Of a DNA stretch of 12,278 nucleotides, positions 6,098 to 12,278 are shown piece by piece. Made by a program: the position numbers and the translations under genes. The notes beneath the pieces were generated by a model. The model saw only the letters and a list, made by a program, of their open reading frames with translations, was not told the origin of the DNA and made no database searches. Each line of letters begins with the position of its first letter. The first letter of the stretch is position 1. The DNA comes from UBA5499 sp002426275. Lineage in GTDB: Bacteria; Bacillota; DTU084. Location of the stretch: positions 1 to 12,278 of the forward strand of contig CALASN010000204.1 of the NCBI GenBank assembly GCA_937888735.1. Reading direction: 5' to 3'.

Positions 6098-7213
6098 TTG
6101 ACTAGAAGTGAGTTGACTGGCTGGCTTTCCGTTTGGGGGTGGCGGTTGACTTTTGCGCTCCTTGCCCTTGGCGGCAGCGGCGTGGGGCTGCTTTTCCTAT
6201 GGCTTTCCGTCTTGTTGGGAGGAAGGGTAAGGCTCAGTTTGCCGCGCGGGTGCAAGCGAATTTTGCTCCCGCTGGGCGTATGCCTTACAATCAGCAGCCT
6301 GCTTGCTTCCAAGCCCGGGACTGCCTTGGCCGCTTGCTTGGGTTCGCTGGCGATGATTCTGACCGCTTTCTCGGTTAATGAAAAGACGCCGCCTTTTGAA
6401 GAGCTCTCGCGGCTGTCTTTCTACGGCAGTCTGGCTGCTGCGGCAGCGGCTTTCACCGCGCCTTTTCGCGGCCTGCCCAGAGCGGAGGGATTTGTGGGAG
6501 CAAACGCTTTCGGCACCACGATTTTTCTCGGCGCCGCTCTGGGCCTGTACTATCTCAATTCAAGCCCGGAACGGAAAAGATGGCTGTGGCCCTTTTTAAT
6601 TTTGATGGGCCTGGCTGAATTGCTCACTTTTTCCCGCGGCGGCTGGCTGGGCTTTCTCACCATGTGCCTGGTCTTTTTCATTAGAGAGCGCAAAGCTGTG
6701 AAAGTGCTAGCGGCGCTGTTGGTTCTCTTTGCTTTTTTGGCCGTTCTCTGGCCGCCTTTGGCACAGCGGGCCCAGAGCATCGTCAGTCTGGCCGCCAACC
6801 AAGATCGCGTCAGGATTTACAGGCGAACGGTCGAGATGATCAAAGAGCATCCCTGGACGGGAATAGGGTCTGGCAATTTTCAGACTGAATATGCGAAATA
6901 CTGTCTCCCAAAAGAGGAAATAGTCACTCACGCCCATAATATATATCTGTCGGTGGCGGTTGAATTTGGCTTACCTGCGGGCATTCTGTTTCTGGCGCTC
7001 CTGGGCAGGATGCTGCTGGCCGCCTACAGGACCAGAAAGCGGGCGGGAATGATCATTTTACCGGCGCTTTTAGGCTGTCTTGTGCACGGCCTGTTCGATA
7101 TCACAGTTTTCGGCATCCACGTGGGGATGGCTTTTTGGGCTTTAGGCGGCTTTGCCCTTTATCAAGAAAGCCAGCTAGCGGCGCGAACAGGCACGCTGCC
7201 TGTGAGTTCCTGA
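6098..7213 (+). CDS. O-antigen ligase / polymerase-like membrane protein (Wzy_C domain)
   Basis: 371 residues from TTG at 6098, with AAGGGAG 8 bases upstream. In-frame earlier codons back to 6044 lack a ribosome binding site. It is a polytopic membrane protein with about ten hydrophobic segments. The family signature is present: LTFSRGGWLGF (177-187, R180), then a large extracytoplasmic loop with RRTVEMIKEHPWTGIGSGNF (242-261) and THAHNIYLSVAVEFGLPAG (277-295, H280 the probable catalytic histidine). The family joins lipid-linked glycans to each other or to an acceptor (lipid A core, protein or cell wall) outside the cytoplasmic membrane. Ligase and polymerase cannot be told apart from sequence. 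It lies 126 bases after the sugar transferase gene and 27 before the MFS-HEAT gene. Confidence 0.85.
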   Translation: MTRSELTGWLSVWGWRLTFALLALGGSGVGLLFLWLSVLLGGRVRLSLPRGCKRILLPLGVCLTISSLLASKPGTALAACLGSLAMILTAFSVNEKTPPFEELSRLSFYGSLAAAAAAFTAPFRGLPRAEGFVGANAFGTTIFLGAALGLYYLNSSPERKRWLWPFLILMGLAELLTFSRGGWLGFLTMCLVFFIRERKAVKVLAALLVLFAFLAVLWPPLAQRAQSIVSLAANQDRVRIYRRTVEMIKEHPWTGIGSGNFQTEYAKYCLPKEEIVTHAHNIYLSVAVEFGLPAGILFLALLGRMLLAAYRTRKRAGMIILPALLGCLVHGLFDITVFGIHVGMAFWALGGFALYQESQLAARTGTLPVSS

Positions 7214-7240
7214 CGATTCTTGAATTGCAGGTGAGTGTAA

Positions 7241-9430
7241 ATGAACCTGGAAAAGCGTCTCTCCCGGGTGGAAGTTGCCCGCGCCTTGCGATTGTTTCTG
7301 CTGGAAGGCGCATTCAGCTCGCTCTGGGGCCAGTTGGCAGGGGGCGTGGTTTTCACTGGTCTTGCCCTTTATTTAGGCGCAAACACTGCTCAGATCGGCG
7401 TTCTGGCGGCTCTGCCGGCCTTGGCCAACCTGACCCAAGTTGGCGCCAGCTTTTTCGGCCGCCGGATCCAAAATCAAGAACGCTTGGTGCTGCTCACAGG
7501 CTCGCTGCATCAATGTTTGTGGGCCAGCGCGGTTTTGGTGCCGCTTTTGCTGCCAAAAGCTTTGTGGATTTCGGGATTCGGGATCATGATCGGTCTCGGC
7601 AGCCTCTTCGCTTCCTTGTCTTCTCCCGCTTTTAACGCCTGGTTTGCGGAGGTGGTGCCTGCCAACATCCGCGCCAGCTACATAAGCCGCCGCAGCGCTG
7701 TGATTGCCGCTTTGGGCATGGTGGGAGGAATCAGCGCCGGGCGGTTCTTGGATCTGGTTCCAGGGTACAATGGCTTTGCCATCATGTTTGGACTGGCTCT
7801 AATATTTGGACTTCTGGGCAAGGCTATGTTGCTAAAAGTATCCCTCGCTTCGCCTGCGCACAAATTTCAGCCGCCGAAGCTTTCCTTTAGCGAACATCTG
7901 CGCGTGCCGCTGGCTGATTCGCGGTTTATAATTTTTTGCGGTTTCCATTTCAGTTGGTCTTTCGTCACCGGCCTGGTAGCGCCTTTCCAATCCGTTTTCC
8001 TGCTGAAAAATATCGGCGCTCCCTATTTTCAGGTAGCGGCTTTCACAGCTATTTCCACCCTCAGCACGGTGCTTGCCTATCGCCCTTGGGGATACCTGCT
8101 GGACCGTTTCGGTAACACGCCGGTCGTGCAGCTGACTTTTTTGTTGAGCATGCCGCTGAGTTTGTTTTGGTTTTTCGCTTCTAAAGTCAATTACTTGTTT
8201 ATGATTGGTTTAGTCTCCGTTTTGGGCGGACTGCTGAATGCGGGCAGCGGCATTGCCATTAATAATATGCTCTATAGTCTCCTCCCCCAGGGTGAGGAAA
8301 AGGCAAACTACTGGGCTTTTTTCGCTTCGGTCACTGGGATCGCCTCTGCCAGCGCTCCCATCATCGCAGGACAGTTGGCTCGTCATTTCAGCTATCTTCG
8401 GTTTCAGTTATTTGTGCCCATAGGCAATCTGCAGTTGTTGTTTTTAGCGAATGGGATCTTGCTGGCTCTGCCTCTGTTCCTGTTCCGACGCATCGGCGAA
8501 AACGCAGTCAGCCTTTCGCACCTGCTCAAACAGCTGAGAAGCGGCAATCCTTTTGGCTTAGCTTACTATCTCAGACAGATCAGCCAACCGGTGGAAGAGA
8601 AAACCAAAGTCCAGGCTGTACGCTCCTTGGGTAAGCTGAAAAGCCACCTTGCCACCGACGAAATCGTGAAAGCCTTGGACGATGCCAGCAGCGCAGTGCG
8701 CAAAGAAGCTGCGCTGGCGCTGGGAGAAATCAAGGATCCGGGAGCTGTGGGGCCGCTTTCCGCGAAAGTGCAAAGCCCTGAATCCGGCATTCAAGCCGAC
8801 GCAGCTTTAGCTTTGGGCAAGATTCCGGATTATCGCGGCGCCAAAGCTTTGCTCGCGGCGCTGGACGACGCGGATCGCCAGGTTAAAATCAGCGCCATCT
8901 GCGCCTTGGGAGAGATCGGGGGAGACGAAGCGAGAGCGAAACTTTTTTCCCTCCTGGAACGTAATTCGGACTGCACCATTGAACCGTCGCTGCTGGAGGC
9001 TTTAAGTAAACTTGGCGAAACCAGAATCGTGCCTTTCGCCTATGAATGTCTGAATAAATTCAGGAATCCGGTGGTGCAGCTACAGATCCTCAGCGCTGTG
9101 GCGCGGGTGGTAGGGGAAGAGGATAGCTTCTATAAAATCATCAGTCTGGATGAATTAGCGCAGGCCCAACGCGCGGAAAAGCTCCTGCGGGGTTTGAAAA
9201 AAAGACTGGACGGAGCTGAAAATACGCGCCGGCTTTTCCAGCAAATGCAAAATTATTTTGAAAACGACGACTATCCAGGTTTCGTTGCCGTTGCCAAAGA
9301 ATTGCTTGCCTGCTCTAAACGTCAAACGCCGGCTCGCGACGCCCTCCGTGGTTTTTTAGAGGCAAAGGCGGAAATTTCAGCCTTCACCGGCACAATCTTC
9401 ATCTTGTTGCTTTTGGAGCAGCTTTTCTAG
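7241..9430 (+). CDS. MFS permease fused to a C-terminal HEAT-repeat domain
   Basis: 729 residues, ATG with CAGGTGAG about 6 bases upstream. Residues about 15-415 form a 12-segment major facilitator protein: hydrophobic pairs at 30-68 and 84-130, a cytoplasmic-type basic loop SYISRRSAVIAALGM (146-160), a central loop near 202-225, then a second half with RPWGYLLDRFGN (281-292), a motif-A-like loop. Residues about 453-625 are at least four HEAT/PBS-lyase-type helical repeats: VQAVRSLGKL, VRKEAALALGEIKDP, IQADAALALGKIPD, VKISAICALGEIGG. A further helical tail (640-729) ends in a hydrophobic stretch, FTGTIFILLLLEQLF. The substrate is unknown. HEAT repeats normally bind proteins, so the cytoplasmic tail may recruit a partner or gate transport. 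Its place behind a ligase and a sugar transferase suggests glycan or precursor export; this is inference. Confidence 0.86.
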   Translation: MNLEKRLSRVEVARALRLFLLEGAFSSLWGQLAGGVVFTGLALYLGANTAQIGVLAALPALANLTQVGASFFGRRIQNQERLVLLTGSLHQCLWASAVLVPLLLPKALWISGFGIMIGLGSLFASLSSPAFNAWFAEVVPANIRASYISRRSAVIAALGMVGGISAGRFLDLVPGYNGFAIMFGLALIFGLLGKAMLLKVSLASPAHKFQPPKLSFSEHLRVPLADSRFIIFCGFHFSWSFVTGLVAPFQSVFLLKNIGAPYFQVAAFTAISTLSTVLAYRPWGYLLDRFGNTPVVQLTFLLSMPLSLFWFFASKVNYLFMIGLVSVLGGLLNAGSGIAINNMLYSLLPQGEEKANYWAFFASVTGIASASAPIIAGQLARHFSYLRFQLFVPIGNLQLLFLANGILLALPLFLFRRIGENAVSLSHLLKQLRSGNPFGLAYYLRQISQPVEEKTKVQAVRSLGKLKSHLATDEIVKALDDASSAVRKEAALALGEIKDPGAVGPLSAKVQSPESGIQADAALALGKIPDYRGAKALLAALDDADRQVKISAICALGEIGGDEARAKLFSLLERNSDCTIEPSLLEALSKLGETRIVPFAYECLNKFRNPVVQLQILSAVARVVGEEDSFYKIISLDELAQAQRAEKLLRGLKKRLDGAENTRRLFQQMQNYFENDDYPGFVAVAKELLACSKRQTPARDALRGFLEAKAEISAFTGTIFILLLLEQLF

Positions 9431-9488
9431 AGCTTGGCATAAATTCTTCAGCTTGCTCATATAGATTAGTGAGGGGTGGGGAGGATTT

Positions 9489-9863
9489 ATGCGCCGGCAT
9501 GGGGAGAGCTTAAGCAAAGCTATATACCTTGGAGTTGCGGCCAGCTGCTTGGGCAGTCTGGCATTGCTGATTTTGGCTACCGTCCTGGTGGCCCTGGGGA
9601 TGAGCGAAGCCGTCTTTACTAAGTCATTCCCGGTGATTCAGTATCTTGCCGCAGTCTGGGGAGGAACGATCAGCGGCAAGAAAGCCCAAAGGCGGGGTTA
9701 TTTGGCCGGCGGCTCAGCCGGTTTACTTTGGTGCTTGCTGCTTTATTTCCTGTCTTCGCTGGTCGGTACGGTCTCACTAGGCGACTGGCTGGGGAAAATG
9801 AGCGCCTGTCTGCTTTTAGGAGCGCTAGGCGGAATTTTTGGCGTTAACCAAGGACAAAAATAA
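9489..9863 (+). CDS. TIGR04086-like small membrane protein
   Basis: 124 residues, ATG preceded by GGGGAGG about 5 bases upstream. There are four hydrophobic segments: about 10-36, 46-62 (ending GGTISGKKAQRRGYLAGG), 70-92 and 102-118. The pattern of a second helix running into GGxxxGKKAxxRG and a glycine-rich last helix ending GALGGIFGVNQG matches the TIGR04086 (YrzE-like) family of Firmicutes as I remember it. The function is not known. It follows the MFS-HEAT gene by 58 bases with no terminator between, and is followed by one, so it is probably the last gene of the unit. Confidence 0.68.
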   Translation: MRRHGESLSKAIYLGVAASCLGSLALLILATVLVALGMSEAVFTKSFPVIQYLAAVWGGTISGKKAQRRGYLAGGSAGLLWCLLLYFLSSLVGTVSLGDWLGKMSACLLLGALGGIFGVNQGQK

Positions 9864-9885
9864 AAATAAAACGGTCCGGACATAA

Positions 9886-9909
9886 AAAAGAGGCTGCGAG
9901 GCCTCTTTT
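9886..9909 (+). terminator. Rho-independent terminator after the polysaccharide gene set
   Basis: AAAAGAGGC (9886-9894) pairs perfectly with GCCTCTTTT (9901-9909) around a six-base loop. The four T form the 3' tail on the + strand, and extra A upstream give a T tract on the minus strand, so it may work both ways. Confidence 0.78.
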
Positions 9910-9953
9910 GTCGTTCTGGTTTAATTGTCCGGCCGGAGTCCGGCGTACTGCAG

Positions 9954-9983
9954 AAAAAAGTTTCGCCCGCGGGCGAAAACTTT
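9954..9983 (-). terminator. Rho-independent terminator of the alcohol dehydrogenase gene
   Basis: Read on the minus strand, a GC-rich hairpin (TTTCGCCC GC GGGCGAAA core, extended by AAG with CTT past a one-base bulge) is followed by a T run. It begins about ten bases after the dehydrogenase stop. Confidence 0.82.
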
Positions 9984-9992
9984 GTCCAGCGG

Positions 9993-11210
9993 CTAAAAAG
10001 CCAAGCGATAGATCGCAATGAGATCTTCCAAGCCGGCTTGTCTGGGATTGGAGAGAAGCGTCGGATCCTGGAGCGCATATTGAGCCATTTGCGGAAAATC
10101 AGCTTCGCTGCCGCCCACCTCACGAATGGAGCTCGGCAGACCCACTTCCTGGATCAGGGTCTTTACGGCGGCAATCGCTTTCAGGCTTGCTTCCCTGTCT
10201 GTGAGCCCTTCGACAGGTTCTCCCATGGCGGAGGCAACCTCGCGCAGCCTGTCGCGGCAAACAAGGGAATTAAAGGTCATCACAGCAGGCAGCATGATTC
10301 CGTTGGCAACCCCGTGGGGAATTTTATATGTTGTGCCAAGCTGGTGCGCTGTGGCATGACAGGCGCCCAAGCCGACATTGGAAAAGGCCATGCCGGCCAT
10401 CAAGGAAGCGATTGCCATTCTATGCCTCGCATCCATATCCTCGCCATTGCCCACGGCCAGCGGCAAATTTTCCGTCACCATCATGATGGACCGATGGGCA
10501 AGGGCGGAGGAGATTGTGATTGAATTTTTGGAAATGAAAGCTTCGATAGCATGGACAAGCACGTCGATTCCAGTCGCTGCCGTGACCTTGGGGGGAATTC
10601 CCCGAGTGAGACGAGGATCCACTACAGCAATGTCCGGCACCAGGGCGCTGCTTGAGATGATCATTTTTTTATTACGTTTGGGGTCTGTGATCACAGCATT
10701 GGAGGTAACTTCGCTGCCAGTGCCCGAGGTGGTGGCGATTGCCACCAAAGGCAGGCGATGATTATGAATTAAGTCTATGCCTTCGTAATCATGAATGGAA
10801 CCGGGGTTTGTGAGCAAAAAGGCAATGGCCTTCGCCACGTCCAGGGGACTGCCGCCGCCTAGCCCCACCACGATGTCGATTCCCTTTCCCTTGGCAAAGC
10901 TGATGCCTTCTGCGACCACTTCGGTATCGGGATCCGGTTTCACAGCGTCGAAGATCTCCACCTCAATGCCTGCCTGTTTTAAGGAGTTAACGGTAGTGCC
11001 GTGGAGCCCGAGCTTCGTGATGCCGCGATCCGTAACGATTAACGCGTGTTTTGTCTTCAGCTTTTGGACCTCGGAGCCCAGCTTGATGGTTGCGCCTTCG
11101 CCCACCAGCACCACGTTGGGCATGATGAATTTATAGAAACGTCCGACTTTGACTTCATCCAAAACTCGATTGGTGATCAGATTAGCGATCTCATCTATCT
11201 GTTCTGTCAT
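9993..11210 (-). CDS. Iron-containing alcohol dehydrogenase
   Basis: 405 residues from ATG at 11210, which has GGAGG 5 bases upstream. The GTG at 11222 would lie in the ribosome binding site itself. It is a group III alcohol dehydrogenase, a cytoplasmic NAD(P)-dependent enzyme that interconverts alcohols and aldehydes or ketones. The nucleotide-binding motif is GGGSPLDVAKAIA (118-130), followed by TTSGTGSEVT (160-169). Metal ligands are predicted as D216 and H220 in TGIDVLVHAIEAF, H285 in GACHATAHQLG, and H299 in KIPHGVANG; the 14-residue gap between the last two fits the family. The first 28 or so residues (MTEQIDEIANLITNR...) precede the usual start of the fold and are an extra N-terminal helix. 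The substrate cannot be told. It stands alone between its own terminator and the XRE gene upstream on the same strand. Confidence 0.93.
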   Translation of the reverse strand: MTEQIDEIANLITNRVLDEVKVGRFYKFIMPNVVLVGEGATIKLGSEVQKLKTKHALIVTDRGITKLGLHGTTVNSLKQAGIEVEIFDAVKPDPDTEVVAEGISFAKGKGIDIVVGLGGGSPLDVAKAIAFLLTNPGSIHDYEGIDLIHNHRLPLVAIATTSGTGSEVTSNAVITDPKRNKKMIISSSALVPDIAVVDPRLTRGIPPKVTAATGIDVLVHAIEAFISKNSITISSALAHRSIMMVTENLPLAVGNGEDMDARHRMAIASLMAGMAFSNVGLGACHATAHQLGTTYKIPHGVANGIMLPAVMTFNSLVCRDRLREVASAMGEPVEGLTDREASLKAIAAVKTLIQEVGLPSSIREVGGSEADFPQMAQYALQDPTLLSNPRQAGLEDLIAIYRLAF

Positions 11211-11493
11211 GATAACCTCCACTTGTGAAATTTTGTACTATCTAAGGCGAAAATAACCCACGGCTAGTAAGCTCATATTACTTGTATATTCAACGGCTGG
11301 CGCTCAAAATCCTGCAAGGGAAAAGGACAGAGTGCGCTTTGCAATGTTGCCTGATTTTTAAATTAGTGAGCTATGTGGCAAAAGAGGGAGAAAAACGGAG
11401 CTGTTTGACAACTATAAAGTTACACTTGCAATCTTAAATGTTGCACAAATGTGAATAACAAATTACAATAACAGCGAAGAGCTTTTACGCAAA
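11211..11493. other. Intergenic region between XRE and alcohol dehydrogenase genes
   Basis: These 283 AT-rich bases carry no convincing gene. They should hold the dehydrogenase promoter (minus strand), but I see no clear -35/-10 pair; the best is TATACA (minus, at 11283-11288) with a weak -35. On the + strand a perfect TTGACA lies at 11405-11410. TTGCAAT/TTGCAC-like words recur at 11339, 11426 and 11440 and might be regulator sites. Confidence 0.4.
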
Positions 11494-11802
11494 TTACCTT
11501 TTGGGACGATATTTATGAATTAAGAATTCTTTGAACTCTGCAAGGATTTTAGCTGCTTCCGGTGGCAATCCGTCGTCTCTGGTCTGGGGAGCGATCAACG
11601 CCAGCGGTGTAAGCTGAAAGATTTTCGCGATTTGGGTTATCCGCTCCGTGCTGATCGCTTGTTGTCCGGACTCCAGACGCGTCACCTGTTGCCTTGTGAT
11701 TTTCAAATGTTTCCCAAGCTCTTCTTGTGTCATTGAGTTATCAGTTCGGATCTCCTTTATTCTGCTGGCTACTAACTGGGTGAATGATTGTTCATTCTGC
11801 AT
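11494..11802 (-). CDS. Small XRE family helix-turn-helix regulator
   Basis: 102 residues from ATG at 11802, with AAAGG 7 bases upstream. The open frame extends to 11853, but that lies upstream of the predicted transcription start (about 11832) and is rejected. Residues about 10-65 are a Cro/CI-type DNA-binding domain: RIKEIRTDNSMTQEELGKHL, then the recognition helix TRQQVTRLESGQQAIS, then ITQIAKIFQLTPLAL. A short charged tail ends KYRPKR; there is no separate sensor domain. It may act on its own promoter or on the neighbouring dehydrogenase or LacI genes; the target is not visible. Confidence 0.87.
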   Translation of the reverse strand: MQNEQSFTQLVASRIKEIRTDNSMTQEELGKHLKITRQQVTRLESGQQAISTERITQIAKIFQLTPLALIAPQTRDDGLPPEAAKILAEFKEFLIHKYRPKR

Positions 11803-11838
11803 GCTAGCACCTTTGCGTAAAAATTCCGGATTAATCAT

Positions 11839-11867
11839 ATTATAACATCTCATAATGCGCTGGACAA
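11839..11867 (-). promoter_or_regulatory. Near-consensus promoter of the XRE gene
   Basis: On the minus strand TTGTCC (11867-11862) and a perfect TATAAT (11844-11839) are separated by exactly 17 bases. Transcription would start near 11832, 30 bases before the ATG at 11802. Confidence 0.8.
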
Positions 11868-11944
11868 TAACGCAAGGCGTCTGGGGAGAAACCTTGCTCC
11901 GGCCGCGAGAGCCAAGTCCTGCTCACCACACTCCTCATTTCAGC

Positions 11945-11973
11945 TTGAAAGCACTATCAGTTTACCATAAAGT
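11945..11973 (+). promoter_or_regulatory. Promoter of the LacI-family gene
   Basis: TTGAAA (11945-11950) and TAAAGT (11968-11973) are 17 bases apart, giving a start near 11980. The -10 and start point overlap the palindrome at 11972-11985, so a repressor bound there would block it. Confidence 0.55.
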
Positions 11974-11985
11974 AAACCGGTTTAC
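11960..11985 (+). promoter_or_regulatory. Probable LacI-family operator(s)
   Basis: GTAAACCGGTTTAC (11972-11985) is a perfect 14-bp palindrome with the central CG typical of LacI-family operators. A further half site GTTTAC at 11960-11965 forms a second, wider inverted repeat with GTAAAC at 11972-11977 (6-base gap). The site lies just in front of the LacI-family gene, which suggests autoregulation. Confidence 0.7.
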
Positions 11986-11998
11986 AAAGGGTGGTATC

Positions 11999-12278
11999 AT
12001 GAAAGTAACAATCAAAGATGTTGCCAAACTTGCCTCTGTCAGTTCTGCCACGGTTTCTAAAGTGCTCAATAATAAACCGGTTAAGAAAAAGACTGAACAG
12101 CGCGTGAGAGAGGTGATCAAAAAGCTAGATTATCAGCCTAATCTTTTGGCGAAGAGTTTTGCGCACAGAATTTCTTATCATATCGGCGTTACCGTCTCCA
12201 CAGACGCGCTGACTCCGGTTGACCAATTTTTCTTAATCTTTCTGCAAGGGATCATGGAAGTTGCCACCGCACATTCAT
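11999..12278 (+). CDS. LacI family transcriptional regulator, N-terminal part
   Basis: ATG at 11999, with AAAGGGTGG just upstream; the gene runs off the window after 93 codons. Residues 1-60 are the LacI DNA-binding domain: MKVTIKDVAKLASVSSATVS (helix-turn-helix), KVLNNKPVKKKTEQRVREVI, then the hinge segment LDYQPNLLAKSFAHR. From about residue 61 (IGVTVSTDALTPVDQFFLIF) the periplasmic-binding-protein-like ligand domain begins. Such regulators usually repress sugar-use genes until a sugar binds; the regulated genes are expected downstream of the window. The hinge has K where many relatives have R (PNLLAK against PNxxAR). Confidence 0.92.
   Translation, partial: MKVTIKDVAKLASVSSATVSKVLNNKPVKKKTEQRVREVIKKLDYQPNLLAKSFAHRISYHIGVTVSTDALTPVDQFFLIFLQGIMEVATAHS

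Noticed and set aside
9872..9947. GTCCGG-rich inverted and direct repeats around the terminator
   Set aside because: Short GC words in an intergenic terminator zone; the pairings are brief and add nothing beyond the two terminators.
10038..11136. Several long + strand frames opposite the alcohol dehydrogenase gene
   Set aside because: All are antisense shadows of a full-length, motif-complete dehydrogenase gene and have no recognisable domains.
11803..11853. Upstream extension of the XRE protein (17 extra codons)
   Set aside because: The start lies upstream of the TATAAT-based transcription start, while ATG 11802 has a ribosome binding site.
1..12278. CRISPR arrays, tRNA or rRNA genes, insertion sequence ends
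   Set aside because: Looked for regular direct repeats, cloverleaf-like sequences and terminal inverted repeats with transposase genes; none was seen.

Overview
The window looks like a piece of a Firmicutes-type chromosome of moderate GC. The clues are strong GGAGG-type ribosome binding sites, frequent TTG and GTG starts, a YitT family protein, a TIGR04086-like membrane protein and bacterial group II introns. A secreted beta-barrel-like protein (729-1199) and an O-antigen-ligase-like protein suggest a cell with an outer membrane, i.e. a diderm Firmicute such as Negativicutes, Limnochordia or a relative. That placement is inference; no rRNA or other taxonomic marker is present.

Left part (1-3365): three group II introns or intron pieces lie in 3.4 kb. 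The window opens inside the last 53 or so bases of one intron. This intron sits inside the reverse transcriptase gene of a second intron, next to where the YADD catalytic motif should be, so the arrangement is nested (twintron-like). The outer intron ends at about 729, on the stop codon of the convergent beta-barrel gene. A divergent gene pair follows: beta-barrel (-), then yitT-like and marR-like genes (+) with a good promoter and a strong terminator. Directly after that terminator is a third, internally deleted intron (2870-3365). It keeps its 5' end and domains V-VI but only a frameshifted scrap of its maturase, and its 3' end overlaps the stop codon of the next convergent gene.

Middle part (3357-9863): a Gfo/Idh/MocA oxidoreductase (-) is divergent from a + strand surface-polysaccharide gene set. 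This set holds a polyprenyl-phosphate sugar-1-phosphate transferase, an O-antigen ligase/polymerase-like protein, a large MFS permease fused to a C-terminal HEAT-repeat domain, and a small TIGR04086-like membrane protein. Together they could start, move and polymerise or ligate a lipid-linked glycan. No ordinary glycosyltransferase and no classical Wzx flippase is visible, so the MFS-HEAT protein is the least explained member.

Right part (9886-12278): back-to-back terminators separate this cluster from an iron-containing alcohol dehydrogenase (-). Next come a small XRE-type repressor (-) with a near-consensus promoter and the start of a LacI-family regulator (+). The LacI promoter overlaps a perfect 14-bp palindrome with a central CG, which suggests autoregulation. 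Several apparent reading frames extend upstream of their real starts; starts here were chosen from Shine-Dalgarno and promoter positions.
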